Notes under the pieces: model-generated | Databases searched by the model: none | The model's input: the letters and a program-made list of their open reading frames with translations, nothing else | Told to the model about the DNA's origin: nothing | Position numbers and translations under genes: made by a program | Shown here: piece by piece, positions 52,265 through 61,371 of the stretch | Layout of the letters: each line of letters starts with the position of its first letter | How positions within the stretch are numbered: the stretch's first letter is position 1 | DNA from: CAYZMH01 sp964479445 | GTDB taxonomy: Bacteria > Bacteroidota > Bacteroidia > Bacteroidales > GCA-2748055 | Reading direction: 5' to 3' | Assembly (NCBI GenBank): GCA_964479445.1 | Contig: CAYZMH010000001.1 | Location: forward strand, 124,001-188,000 | Length of the DNA stretch: 64,000 bases

Positions 52265-54124
52265 TTAGCGCAGTTTATGTTCCAGTTTCCGGATCAATTT
52301 GACCGCTCTTTCATAGGTTTGATCCATGTTGCTCTTTTCAGTAGAAGGTGCGTAGCGTGAAAACTCGCACTCGTTCATGGTTTCCATCAATTCTTTGCGC
52401 AGGGAATCCTCCACCTGCCGGGATTCCAGGATCTCATCAATATATTCCCTGGACAGCAGGGCATGATCGAGTCCGAGTTTATCGGCCAGGTATCCCCATA
52501 TGGCTTTTTCTGCCTCCTCAAAAAACCGGTCGGGTGCCTGTTGTTTACGGGCGCGGTCGGCATTTCGAAGCCTTTTCCTGGCCATTCGGTTGGCTTTTCG
52601 GTTCTTGACCAGCTTGCTGTCGGCTCTCCGCTGAATCTGCCGTTTAAGCAAAATGACTATGGCGAGGAACGCCACAAGCATCATTGCGTACGCGGTCCAG
52701 TACCATGGCGAAGAGAGCATCGAGGAGGATCTGGTTGTGAGTTTACCGTGTGACCTTGCGATATCCAGTATATCGGTACCGATGTTTTCCACGCGCTCTC
52801 CCCGGTTACCCGGAACGACCACCGATCCCTGACCAGGGGCTTCATCGTCCTTTTCGACCTCGAAGAGAAACTCATCACTGGATACGGTCTTGTAGGTTTC
52901 CGATGCCGGATCAAACCAGGAGAACCGCACCGGGGCAATCCGGAATTTTCCGGCCGCACGGGCTACGATGGGGTATTCAAATACCAGGGATCCCGATATG
53001 CGGTTCCCGGTTGTTTGAATGTTGGCGTTCCGGTTGGTTTCATACACATCGTGTTCCGGAGGCAGGTCCACGAAGGGTGCACCCAACAGGGAGAGATTGC
53101 CGGTGCCCGTTATGGTGATTTTGAGATTCAGGGCATCGTTCAGATCTACCCTGTCTGACGAGAGCGTAGCCGTCATGTTGAAGTCGCCCACTGCCCCGGT
53201 ATAACCATCCGGGTGATTTCCGGGCAGGGGGTTCACCTGTATGGTGACCGGTCTGGTGTTAAGTGTGACCGGAACATTCTGGTAACTGTCGAAGAAGGGG
53301 TCATCGAAGAACGGATCATCAAAAAACTCATCGAAAGCGCTTTCGGGCCTTTTTCGCTGGACCCGCTTCTGGATCATCCACTCCGATTCAAAGGGTTCAA
53401 TAACAATCTTACCTGATTTTTGCGGGATCAGGACATGGCGTTGCAGCACCTGCGTGAGGTAGCGCTGACCGTCAATAGTTTCGCGGGTGGCATTTTCATC
53501 GCCCTCCAGGGTATGTTTGTAAAACCCCTCATAGGGAATCTCTTTAATCCCGGCAGCCGGGCGGGTATTGACTTTCGTGTAAATCTTGAGGGCGGAGACC
53601 AATTGTTCTCCCACGTAGACCTCTCTCCTGGAAGGAATAATTCTCAGGAAAACCGGGACATCGCTCTTTTCAGCTTCAGGCTCGTCGGTTCGTTCAGCAG
53701 TCCGGTTCTGTGATTGACTGGCTGCCGAAGCGGTTTGTCCCTGGTCCCCGACACTTATCTCCACCGGGTTGGTTTTATAGGAGTCTCGTTTGACGCTTAT
53801 CGTTGCAGGCGGTATTACGTAGGTACCGACTTGATTGCTTCGCAGGATGTAGGTAAATGAGACGTTGTTACGGGTGGTCATTTTACCATTAACCCATTGT
53901 GTGGATGAGGAGAAACTGGAAAACGGTCCGCCCACCACTTCAAAATCTTGCAGATCGGGAAGGGTGACTTCTCCCCGTTCATTTCCCTCTATGGTGTACT
54001 GGAATTGCTGACCTACCCTGACACTGGCGGGTGCCCTTGCCTCAAATGATGTATCCTGGGCACTCACTCCAACAATCCAGGGCAGGAAGAGAATTGCTAT
54101 CCATATGTACCGGACCTTATTCAT
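52265..54124 (-). CDS. batD: BatD: oxygen-tolerance protein
   Basis: A 619-residue protein with a signal peptide (IAILFLPWIVGVSA), long periplasmic beta-sandwich repeats (FEARAPASVRVGQQFQYTI, VGTYVIPPATISV, VPVFLRIIPSRREVYVGEQL), one transmembrane helix near 490 (WYWTAYAMMLVAFLAIVILL) and a basic cytosolic tail with conserved YLADKLGLDHALLSREYI. This is the standard BatD design. It follows batC by two bases and precedes batE by one. It is required for aerotolerance in Bacteroides fragilis by family knowledge, and its biochemical role is unknown. Confidence 0.92.
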   Translation of the reverse strand: MNKVRYIWIAILFLPWIVGVSAQDTSFEARAPASVRVGQQFQYTIEGNERGEVTLPDLQDFEVVGGPFSSFSSSTQWVNGKMTTRNNVSFTYILRSNQVGTYVIPPATISVKRDSYKTNPVEISVGDQGQTASAASQSQNRTAERTDEPEAEKSDVPVFLRIIPSRREVYVGEQLVSALKIYTKVNTRPAAGIKEIPYEGFYKHTLEGDENATRETIDGQRYLTQVLQRHVLIPQKSGKIVIEPFESEWMIQKRVQRKRPESAFDEFFDDPFFDDPFFDSYQNVPVTLNTRPVTIQVNPLPGNHPDGYTGAVGDFNMTATLSSDRVDLNDALNLKITITGTGNLSLLGAPFVDLPPEHDVYETNRNANIQTTGNRISGSLVFEYPIVARAAGKFRIAPVRFSWFDPASETYKTVSSDEFLFEVEKDDEAPGQGSVVVPGNRGERVENIGTDILDIARSHGKLTTRSSSMLSSPWYWTAYAMMLVAFLAIVILLKRQIQRRADSKLVKNRKANRMARKRLRNADRARKQQAPDRFFEEAEKAIWGYLADKLGLDHALLSREYIDEILESRQVEDSLRKELMETMNECEFSRYAPSTEKSNMDQTYERAVKLIRKLEHKLR

Positions 54125-54126
54125 GG

Positions 54127-55094
54127 CTACCAGTCTTTATCGGTTTTGGTTTTTGCTTTCCGGGCTCTTTTTTTATCCACTTTCTCTTTGACTTCTTTCT
54201 CCCTCTGCAAAATCGCCTGGAGCAATCGTTGTGCCTCCTCACGGGTCATTGACTCCCCGGGCCGGGGCTGCTGTTGCACTTCATCCTGGTTTTGCTTCTG
54301 CTCGTCCTGATTGTTTTGTTGTTGCTCCTGTTGTTGCTCGTTTTCGTTGTTTTGTTGTTGCTCCTGTTGCTCCTGTTGCTCNNNNNNNNNNNNNNNNNNN
54401 NNNNNNNNNNNNNNNNNNNNNNNNNNNNNNNNNNNNNNNNNNNNNNNNNNNNNNNNNNNNNNNNNNNNNNNNNNNNNNNNNCCTGTTGTTGCTCGTTTTC
54501 GTTGTTTTGTTGTTGCTCCTGTTGCTCCTGTTGCTCCTGTTGCTCCTGTTGCTCTTCCTGGTTATTATCCTGGTTATTATCCTGCTGATTATCCTGCTGA
54601 TTATCCTGCTGATTTTCTTTCTGGTTTTCCTTTTGCTGTTCGTTCGATTGATTTTCTTTATTCTGCTGTTCCCGGAGCTTTTCCATGGCATAAGCCAGGT
54701 TATACCGGGTCTGTTCATCTTCTGGATTAAGGCGCAGGCTGTTCTTGTAGGCTTCGATGCTTTCCTGGTAATTTTCTGATTTCAACAGTGTATTGCCAAT
54801 ATTATGCCAGATCCTGGCCTTATCTCCGGGCTTCTCAGCCTCTGCGAGCAACTCGGAGAAGCGTTCTGCAGACTCTTTGATCTTGTTTTTCTGATACAAT
54901 GCGGTGCCGGTGTTGTAGCGAGCTGCATAGGAATTCGGATTCTCATCCTCGGCTTTTCTGAAATTCACTTCCGCTTCATTGTAATCTTCTCTCATATAGG
55001 CACGGTAACCTTCCCTTATCAGTTTTCGCTCATTTTGAGCCATTGAAGAGACCGACACGATCAACAAAAGTGATATGATCCAGGTTGTTTTCAT
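54127..55094 (-). CDS. batC: BatC: TPR protein with Gln/Glu/Asn-rich linker, interrupted by an assembly gap
   Basis: Signal peptide 1-19, three TPR motifs (about 25-130: NEAEVNFRKAEDENPN, ARIWHNIGNTLLKSENYQES, SLRLNPEDEQTRYNLAYAME), then a highly repetitive EQQ/DNQQ/QNN linker. A run of 100 N (54382-54481) interrupts the linker. The reading frames on the two sides differ if 100 is taken literally, so the gap is not a true length. To the left of the gap the correct frame reads ENEQQQEQQQNNQDEQKQNQ and then a conserved helix MTREEAQRLLQAILQREK with a basic end, stopping at TAG (54129-54127), two bases before batD. That gives a normal BatC tail. It overlaps the batB stop by four bases. Confidence 0.85.
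54382..54481. other. Assembly gap (100 N) in the batC repeat
   Basis: Exactly 100 N, the usual placeholder for a gap of unknown size. The 59 bases on either side (54323-54381 and 54482-54540) are nearly the same Gln/Asn-coding repeat, so the gap comes from a collapsed or unresolved repeat. Confidence 0.95.
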
Positions 55095-56134
55095 AATGAT
55101 TCATTAAAAAGGTTCAGCTTTCGAATGATCGGGTTCTTTCGCCTCAGGATGATGGCATCCAGCAGCAAGAACAATATTGCTAACCCGATGAAATACTGGT
55201 ATCTCTCGGCGTAATCGGCATACACCTTCTTTTTAAATTCTGTCTGTTGCAAGTTATCGAGCTCATCCATCAGGCTGTTGATCCTGCTGCCGGGAATATA
55301 AGCCCCCTCTCCTACCCCCGCCATATCAATAAGGAGCTCCTCGTTTAATTTGCTCACTACCACTGATCCGTCTTTTCTTCGCTTCTTCTCCTTGCTTCCC
55401 GGGCTTACAGGGATTGGCACCCCATCCGGATCGCCCAATCCCACTGTGTAGGTTTTAATTCCTTTCTCCCGGGCATCCTGCGCTGCCTCCAACGCATCAT
55501 CTTCGTGGTTTTCGCCATCAGTGATCACAACGATTGCTTTATTGGTTACCTGGTTGGAGGCCTCGAGCTCTTCCGATTCAGTGGGGAAAGACCGGATTGC
55601 CAGTCGAATGGCCGATCCGATGGCAGTTCCCTGCCTGGAGACCATATCCGGACCGGTGGTTTGGAGAAACATTTTTACACTGGGGTAGTCATCCGTGATG
55701 GGAATCTGGGTATACGCATCACCTGCAAAGATGATCAACCCGATTCGGTCATGGGTCATCTCATCCACCATCCTGCTGATTACCTGCTTCGCCCTTTCTA
55801 TGCGGGAAGGTTTAATATCCTCCGCAAGCATACTGTTGGAGACATCCAGTGCGATGATGATCTCCCTGCCTTTTTGTTCAACCTCCTTGAGTTGTGAGCC
55901 AATTCTCGGACCTGATGCACCAATGATCAGCATAGCCATCCCTGTTAATACCAGGGCACTTTTCCAGCGAAAGGCGCTCTCTGAAGCCTCAGGCATCAAC
56001 GCTGCCACAAGGGACGGGTCTCCAAATTCTCCTATGGCCGATCTTCGTTTTCTGCGGTACCAGAAGATCAGGACTGCAAGCAGAGGGATAAGCAGCAGAC
56101 CATATAGCATATATTCCCGGGCGAATTGTAGCAT
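55091..56134 (-). CDS. batB: BatB: membrane VWA-domain protein
   Basis: About 347 residues from the ATG at 56134 (MLQFAREYMLYG). An N-terminal transmembrane pair flanks residues 10-80, a von Willebrand A domain (about 90-285) has the MIDAS motif ALDVSNSM, and VVITDGENHEDD follows, with a C-terminal helix (FIGLAILFLLLDAIILR). BatA and BatB are paired VWA proteins thought to form a membrane-bound complex facing the periplasm. The longer frame from 56224 overlaps batA and is rejected. It lies 14 bases after batA, and its stop overlaps batC. Confidence 0.92.
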   Translation of the reverse strand: MLQFAREYMLYGLLLIPLLAVLIFWYRRKRRSAIGEFGDPSLVAALMPEASESAFRWKSALVLTGMAMLIIGASGPRIGSQLKEVEQKGREIIIALDVSNSMLAEDIKPSRIERAKQVISRMVDEMTHDRIGLIIFAGDAYTQIPITDDYPSVKMFLQTTGPDMVSRQGTAIGSAIRLAIRSFPTESEELEASNQVTNKAIVVITDGENHEDDALEAAQDAREKGIKTYTVGLGDPDGVPIPVSPGSKEKKRRKDGSVVVSKLNEELLIDMAGVGEGAYIPGSRINSLMDELDNLQQTEFKKKVYADYAERYQYFIGLAILFLLLDAIILRRKNPIIRKLNLFNESL

Positions 56135-56148
56135 ATCCCTATTATCGT

Positions 56149-57141
56149 TTAAGGTAATGTTCTGAATAAAGTAAACCGCAATACGATTTCTATTACAAAA
56201 AGCAACAGTGCTCCGACCACCCATGGAAAATACTCATCGTTGAGCTTGCTGAACTGTTTTACATCCATCTGTGTTTTTTCCATCTGATCAATTTCTTCAT
56301 ACACTGCACGTAGCTTTTCTGTATCGGTAGCCCTGAAGTATTTACCGCCGGTGAGGACAGCAATTTTTCGGAGAACATCTTCATCGATCTCCACCTCCAT
56401 CTTTCGCACGATCGTTCTCCCAAACCTATCCTGCAGGGGGAACGGAGCGGTTCCTTTTGATCCAACCCCGATGGTATATACTCTTATACCATAATTGGCG
56501 GCAAGTTCAGCTGCCGTTACCGGACCAATTTCTCCCTGGTTATTGACTCCGTCGGTGAGCAGGATCACCACTTTACTTTTGGCACGACTCTCTTTTAAAC
56601 GGTTTACGGATGTAGCCAGTCCCATTCCAATGGCAGTTCCGTCTTCGACCAGATCGAAATCCAGCTCGTTCATAAAATTTGTCACCACGGCGCGGTCGGT
56701 TGTAAGAGGACACTGTGTAAAACTTTCGCCTGCAAAGATGACCAGTCCGAAACGATCCTGGTCCCGGCTGTTTACAAACTCAATGCCTACATCTTTGGCC
56801 GATTCAAGCCGGTTAGGCTTGAAATCCATGGCCCGCATGCTTCCGGAGACGTCCATACACATGACAATATCAATACCTTCGGATGTCACTTTTTGCCAAC
56901 GGTTTGTGGACTGAGGCCTGGCCATGGCAACAATCAGCAGTCCGATCGCCGCGATACGCATTGCAAACAGAAGGTGCCGCATCCAGGTACGGGGAGTCCG
57001 GGAGTCTTCCAGTCCTTCAAAGCCGGGAACACCCATGGAAGCACTCTTCCTGCTTCCGCGTAGCAGATACCATCCTGTTATCGCCACAAGGACAATGAAC
57101 AGGTAGAAAAAACCCGGATTTGCAAATACCACGTCTTTCAT
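56149..57141 (-). CDS. batA: BatA: membrane VWA-domain protein
   Basis: A 330-residue inner-membrane protein. Transmembrane helices are near 8-27 and 55-75. A VWA domain has MIDAS CMDVSGSM, the Thr in FTQCPLTTDRA and Asp in VVILLTDGVNNQG. A C-terminal helix lies around 305-325 (WVVGALLLFVIEIVLRF). Its start overlaps the stop of the gene at 57138 by four bases. It is part of the moxR-DUF58-...-batABCDE order that defines the Bat operon. Confidence 0.93.
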   Translation of the reverse strand: MKDVVFANPGFFYLFIVLVAITGWYLLRGSRKSASMGVPGFEGLEDSRTPRTWMRHLLFAMRIAAIGLLIVAMARPQSTNRWQKVTSEGIDIVMCMDVSGSMRAMDFKPNRLESAKDVGIEFVNSRDQDRFGLVIFAGESFTQCPLTTDRAVVTNFMNELDFDLVEDGTAIGMGLATSVNRLKESRAKSKVVILLTDGVNNQGEIGPVTAAELAANYGIRVYTIGVGSKGTAPFPLQDRFGRTIVRKMEVEIDEDVLRKIAVLTGGKYFRATDTEKLRAVYEEIDQMEKTQMDVKQFSKLNDEYFPWVVGALLLFVIEIVLRFTLFRTLP

Positions 57142-58142
57142 TCGTCACTTTCTTTTTTCGATTGCCGGTTATCAGCAGGAGCCTGATGATCTGCTTCCGC
57201 AGAGGGTATTTCACTGTAGAAGAGCGGATAACTTTGACGCACAAAATTCCTGGCGTATTCCATGTTCCGCTTGTTTTCCTCGGGCAGGGGATCCTGCCTG
57301 GCGAATTTTACCAGGTCTGCCAGCTGCAACAGCTTGTCGAGCTGTTCATTCAATGCAGGATGCTCATTGTTTTGATGGGAGAAGGCCTCTACAATTTCAT
57401 AACTCGTTTTTTCCATGGCATTGATACCATAAAGATCTGATATGTACCTCCGTATAATCTCAGTGAGGTGGGTGTAATACTCTTTTACTTTACCATGTTG
57501 TGGCAGACGCTTATCTTCCAGCACATCCAGGTTGCTCAGGGCAATCACATGAGGGGGATCGGAAGGCTTCAACAGAGCGGCACCGGATTGTTTATCCCTG
57601 TTTCGAGCTATCCAGATAAGTGCTATGATCAGGGTAATAAATAATAGTCCGATCCATCCAATCAACACCCAGGGCACTATTTCCCGGATGGTAATCGGGG
57701 TGTTGATTGGCGGCTTGATGGGCTTGATTGGTTGTGCCGTGTCCACTGCCGGGGAAGCAACATGCAGGTAGACAGGCCGGGTTAAGAGGGTGTCAATTAT
57801 TGCATTATACCGAAATATAACTGGTTGAGCCGGAATGGTCAAAGTTCCCGTATCAAAAGTGGAAACCCGGTAGGTATGCAGATAGACATCTGCAGAATCC
57901 TGATCCAGGGTATCCCTGCGCACTGTTTCAAGGATCTCAATTTCACGGGTAAGGGTATCCTCATAGACGGGCATACTGACTGCACTATTATGATGTGCTG
58001 TTACCTTCAGGGTAAAATCTGTCTGTTCTCCTATAAGGAGAGAGTCTTCCGACAGGGATGACTTCACCGATACCAGTTGTCCGTTTGAAGGAATGGTAAA
58101 ACCCAGTAGTAACCATGCTATGATGATCGTGGTATGCTTCAT
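57138..58142 (-). CDS. BatD-like/DUF4381-type membrane protein of the bat operon
   Basis: A 334-residue protein. The signal peptide spans 1-21, a periplasmic beta-sandwich resembling part of BatD about 25-130 (LLIGEQTDFTLKVTAHHNSA), a Pro-rich spacer 135-155, one transmembrane helix 160-182, and a cytosolic helical domain with YYTHLTEIIRRYISDLYGI and DLVKFARQDPLPEEN. This arrangement matches the DUF4381-like gene usually found between DUF58 and batA. It may scaffold the Bat complex. Its stop overlaps batA by four bases, and it begins directly at the DUF58 stop. Confidence 0.85.
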   Translation of the reverse strand: MKHTTIIIAWLLLGFTIPSNGQLVSVKSSLSEDSLLIGEQTDFTLKVTAHHNSAVSMPVYEDTLTREIEILETVRRDTLDQDSADVYLHTYRVSTFDTGTLTIPAQPVIFRYNAIIDTLLTRPVYLHVASPAVDTAQPIKPIKPPINTPITIREIVPWVLIGWIGLLFITLIIALIWIARNRDKQSGAALLKPSDPPHVIALSNLDVLEDKRLPQHGKVKEYYTHLTEIIRRYISDLYGINAMEKTSYEIVEAFSHQNNEHPALNEQLDKLLQLADLVKFARQDPLPEENKRNMEYARNFVRQSYPLFYSEIPSAEADHQAPADNRQSKKESDE

Positions 58143-59018
58143 CTATGATTCACGTTTTTTAAATAACCGGATAAGCGGTTTTACATAGTCAGTACCGGTC
58201 ATGACCGAAACATAATCCACCCCGGAACGCCGGAAAATATCTTCCATCATTTCCAGGTGGCTCTTCCACTTCATGGAATAGGCATAACGCACTTTTTTTG
58301 ACCGGGTGTCTACCCACTTCTCTTCTCCGGTCTCATTATTCCTGATCTTTAACAATCCTACAGGGGGCAGCTCCTTTTCGCGCCGGTCATAAATGTGCAG
58401 AGCAGCCAGGTCATGTTTGTTCCCGGCTATCTGCATTGACCTTGCATAGCCTTTATCCCTGAAATCGGAGATCAGAAAAGCAGTACACCGTTTTTTAATG
58501 ACATTGGTAAGATATCGCAAACTCTCCGCAATCTGGGTCCCCGAGCTGGTCGGCTGAAATTCCAGCAATTCACTGATGATACGCAGGATGTGTTTACGCC
58601 CCTTTTGCGGCGGGATAAACCGTTCTATTCGATCGCTGAATAAAATGACCCCAATCTTATCATTGTTTTCAATAGCTGAGAATGAGAGTACGGCAGCTAT
58701 TTCGGTAATAAGGTCTTTTTTAAACTGAACAGATGTTCCGAAGGCCCCTGAACCACTAACATCGATTAGCAGCATCACCGTTAATTCACGCTCTTCTTCA
58801 AAGACTTTTATATAAGGGTGATTAAACCGTGCCGTTACATTCCAGTCAATATTCCGTATATCATCGCCATATTGGTATTCCCTCACCTCGGAAAAAGTCA
58901 TCCCTTTCCCTTTGAAGGCACTATGATATTCACCGGCAAAAACCTGGCGGGTCAGGCCCCGGGATTTAATCTCAATTTTACGTACTTTTTTTAACAGGTC
59001 TGCTTTACTACTCACCAT
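58143..59018 (-). CDS. DUF58 domain protein of the bat operon
   Basis: About 291 residues from the ATG at 59018 (MVSSKADLLKKVRKIEIKSRG). The DUF58 core reads GMTFSEVREYQYGDDIRNIDW, followed by a VWA-like fold with LLIDVSGSGAFGT and FLISDFRDKGYA. DUF58 proteins are the regular partners of MoxR-type AAA+ ATPases and are probably assembled or remodelled by them. The protein is cytosolic. Upstream residues from an ATG at 59069 would overlap the preceding gene and are not used. Confidence 0.92.
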   Translation of the reverse strand: MVSSKADLLKKVRKIEIKSRGLTRQVFAGEYHSAFKGKGMTFSEVREYQYGDDIRNIDWNVTARFNHPYIKVFEEERELTVMLLIDVSGSGAFGTSVQFKKDLITEIAAVLSFSAIENNDKIGVILFSDRIERFIPPQKGRKHILRIISELLEFQPTSSGTQIAESLRYLTNVIKKRCTAFLISDFRDKGYARSMQIAGNKHDLAALHIYDRREKELPPVGLLKIRNNETGEEKWVDTRSKKVRYAYSMKWKSHLEMMEDIFRRSGVDYVSVMTGTDYVKPLIRLFKKRES

Positions 59019-59026
59019 CGTTTCCG

Positions 59027-59443
59027 CTATTGTTCTTTTATTTTGGATTCCCGGATGGTAAAATACCAATCCTGCTCCTCCAGCTGGATCAGGAACTCAT
59101 CGCCACTGTATTGATGCTTCCATTGGAATTTATCGGCCTTCTCATATTTTTCGTCCAGCTCATCCATTATAAAATCATACTCGGAGTAATCGCATACCTT
59201 TTTTGAGGAGGTACAAACATCCTGCTCGTTGAAGTAGATGATCCATGTAATGGTCTGGCTGTTATTTACATATTTCAGATAATTATAGGCTTGCTTAACC
59301 ACGGATCGATCGGGATGAAAGTCTTTATGTTGTTCTTTCATAATCGCCCTGACTTCCTCTTTCGACTGATCGATAAAAGGCTGTGCATGCAAGGTTCCGC
59401 TAATGAGAATGGCAATTCCAACTATGATCCATTTCATTTTCAA
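59027..59443 (-). CDS. Small exported protein of unknown function inside the bat operon
   Basis: A 138-residue protein with a clear signal peptide (IIVGIAILISGTLHAQ). The mature part is charged, with two cysteines (DVCTSSKKVCDYSEYD) that could form a disulfide, and several aromatic strands (TITWIIYFN, FQWKHQYSGDEFLIQLEE, DWYFTIRES). I do not recognise a family. It sits between moxR and DUF58, with short gaps (7 bases after moxR, 8 before DUF58), so it is co-transcribed. Canonical Bat operons have DUF58 directly after moxR, so this insertion is unusual. Confidence 0.75.
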   Translation of the reverse strand: MKMKWIIVGIAILISGTLHAQPFIDQSKEEVRAIMKEQHKDFHPDRSVVKQAYNYLKYVNNSQTITWIIYFNEQDVCTSSKKVCDYSEYDFIMDELDEKYEKADKFQWKHQYSGDEFLIQLEEQDWYFTIRESKIKEQ

Positions 59444-59450
59444 TCATTTT

Positions 59451-60446
59451 TTATGGCACTTCAACGTGATTTAAGATCTCCGCAATGATATCCTCGGAGG
59501 TAATGTTATCTGCTTCAGCCTCATAGGTAAGGCCGATCCGGTGTCTGATCACGTCACCACATACAGCACGGACATCTTCCGGGACCACGTATCCACGGCG
59601 CTTAATGAATGCAAATGCTTTCGCTGCTTTGGCAAGGTTGATGCTGGCCCGTGGTGATGCACCGTATTGGATCATAGGAATAAATTGTCCCAGTCCAGCT
59701 TTATCAGGGGTCCGGGTAGCGAAGACAATATCCAGGATATAGTTTTCAATTTTTTCATCAATGTATACTTCCTGCACCACTTTCCTGGCTTTCAGAATAT
59801 CATCCGGCCGGAGAATAGCAGAGGGTTTGGGAAATTCTTTAGAAAGGTTCTCCCTCATGATTGTTCGCTCTTCCTCCCTGGCAGGATATCCCACGATCAC
59901 TTTTAGCATGAAACGGTCTACCTGTGCCTCGGGCAGTGGATAGGTTCCTTCCTGTTCAATGGGATTCTGTGTGGCAAGAACGAGAAAAGGACGATCCAAC
60001 TCGTGGGTCTCTTCACCAATGGTAACCTGTTTTTCCTGCATCGCTTCAAGCAGCGCACTCTGGACTTTCGCAGGAGACCGGTTGATCTCGTCTGCCAGCA
60101 CCAAATTGGCAAATACAGGGCCTTTTTTTACTACGAATTGTTCGTTTTTCTGGCTGTAAATCATGGTGCCAATCAGATCTGCAGGCAGGAGGTCTGGAGT
60201 AAACTGAATCCTGCTGAAACGTGCATCTATGGTTTGTGCGAGTGTTGAAATGGCCAGTGTTTTTGCAAGTCCGGGAACTCCCTCCAGCAGGATATGACCG
60301 TCCGATAACAATCCAATCAACAACCGCTCTAACAGCTGCTTTTGACCCACAATCACTTTCTTCATCTCCAAATTGATCAGGTCCACAAATTCGCTTTCCT
60401 GTTTGATCCTGTCATTCAATTCTTTAATATTCAATGAATCATTCAT
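59451..60446 (-). CDS. MoxR-family AAA+ ATPase, first gene of the bat operon
   Basis: About 331 residues from the ATG at 60446 (MNDSLNIKELNDRI). The Walker A is the MoxR variant GVPGLAKT, Walker B is VLADEINRSP, sensor 1 is LATQNPIEQEGTYPLPEAQVD, given here by LATQNPIEQEG, and sensor 2 lies in GASPRASINL. MoxR ATPases work as chaperones for VWA-type proteins, and here BatA and BatB follow in the same operon. A TATTTTTG promoter box lies 46 bases upstream. The extra residues of the frame from 60515 lie across that box and are rejected. Confidence 0.94.
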   Translation of the reverse strand: MNDSLNIKELNDRIKQESEFVDLINLEMKKVIVGQKQLLERLLIGLLSDGHILLEGVPGLAKTLAISTLAQTIDARFSRIQFTPDLLPADLIGTMIYSQKNEQFVVKKGPVFANLVLADEINRSPAKVQSALLEAMQEKQVTIGEETHELDRPFLVLATQNPIEQEGTYPLPEAQVDRFMLKVIVGYPAREEERTIMRENLSKEFPKPSAILRPDDILKARKVVQEVYIDEKIENYILDIVFATRTPDKAGLGQFIPMIQYGASPRASINLAKAAKAFAFIKRRGYVVPEDVRAVCGDVIRHRIGLTYEAEADNITSEDIIAEILNHVEVP

Positions 60447-60491
60447 GCTTAACTGTATTTGTAGATATACATCCAGGTTATGTTTAAAATA

Positions 60492-60499
60492 CAAAAATA
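60492..60499 (-). promoter_or_regulatory. -7 promoter element of the bat operon
   Basis: The minus strand reads TATTTTTG (TAnnTTTG), 46 bases before the moxR-family ATG. No -33 TTTG is seen. Confidence 0.4.
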
Positions 60500-60621
60500 A
60501 CCCAGGATCGCTCATTCGGGCGTTATAGCATGTTAAAAATTGTTAAGGGTTGTCATGTGTAAAAAACCATAGTATCCGTTTTAAAATCTATATCTTTACC
60601 GGTCGGGAAAAGCCGAATACT

Positions 60622-61371
60622 ATGTTCCGATATTTTATTCAACTGGCCTATGACGGATCCGGCTATCATGGATGGCAGGTGCAACCGAATGCTCCTACCA
60701 TACAGGGTACGGTAGAGGAGTGTCTCTCCAGGGTGCTTCGGGAAAAACTAAGTGTGACAGGTGCCGGAAGGACCGATGCCGGGGTGCATGCATCCTACTT
60801 TGTGGCACATCTGGACAGCCATTCCAGGGATCTTGACCAGCAACCCGGATTGCTTTATCGGCTGAACAGTGTTCTTCCGCGGGATATTGTGATTAAGAAT
60901 ATTAAACGTGTCGATAATAGACTCCATGCGAGATTTTCTGCATCTTACAGGACTTACAGGTATCACCTTGCAAGCACGAAACCACTGTTTAATCGAAGTT
61001 ACTGCTATCACTATCCGGTGAAACTATCTCATTCTGCACTTCAGGATGCATGTGATGTGGTAAAAAGGTACTCAGATTTTACCAGCTTCAGCAAGTTGCA
61101 TACCGAGGTACGGACCAATAACTGCCAAATTATGGAGGCGGGCTGGACCAGGGAAGATGAAGAGTATGTTTTTGAGATCAGGGCTGATCGTTTTTTGAGA
61201 AATATGGTACGATCCATGGTGGGGACCATGCTGGATGTTGGAAGCGGAAAGAAGTCTGTTTCTGAATTACAGGGTATTATCGAGGCCAGGGATCGAAGTC
61301 TCGCCGGAATGTCTGCTCCTGCAAGAGGACTGTTTATTGTGGATATCGGTTATCCGGGATCCCTCTTTTAA
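60622..61371 (+). CDS. truA: tRNA pseudouridine synthase A
   Basis: Makes pseudouridine at positions 38-40 of tRNA anticodon arms. About 249 residues from the ATG at 60622 (MFRYFIQLAYDGSGYHGWQ). The catalytic Asp52 is in TGAGRTDAGVHA. RFSASYRTYRYH, DFTSFSKLHT and RADRFLRNMVRSMVGTML are conserved blocks. The frame opening at 60550 adds 24 residues unlike the family and is rejected. Its stop directly abuts the stop of the convergent thioesterase gene. Confidence 0.95.
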   Translation: MFRYFIQLAYDGSGYHGWQVQPNAPTIQGTVEECLSRVLREKLSVTGAGRTDAGVHASYFVAHLDSHSRDLDQQPGLLYRLNSVLPRDIVIKNIKRVDNRLHARFSASYRTYRYHLASTKPLFNRSYCYHYPVKLSHSALQDACDVVKRYSDFTSFSKLHTEVRTNNCQIMEAGWTREDEEYVFEIRADRFLRNMVRSMVGTMLDVGSGKKSVSELQGIIEARDRSLAGMSAPARGLFIVDIGYPGSLF

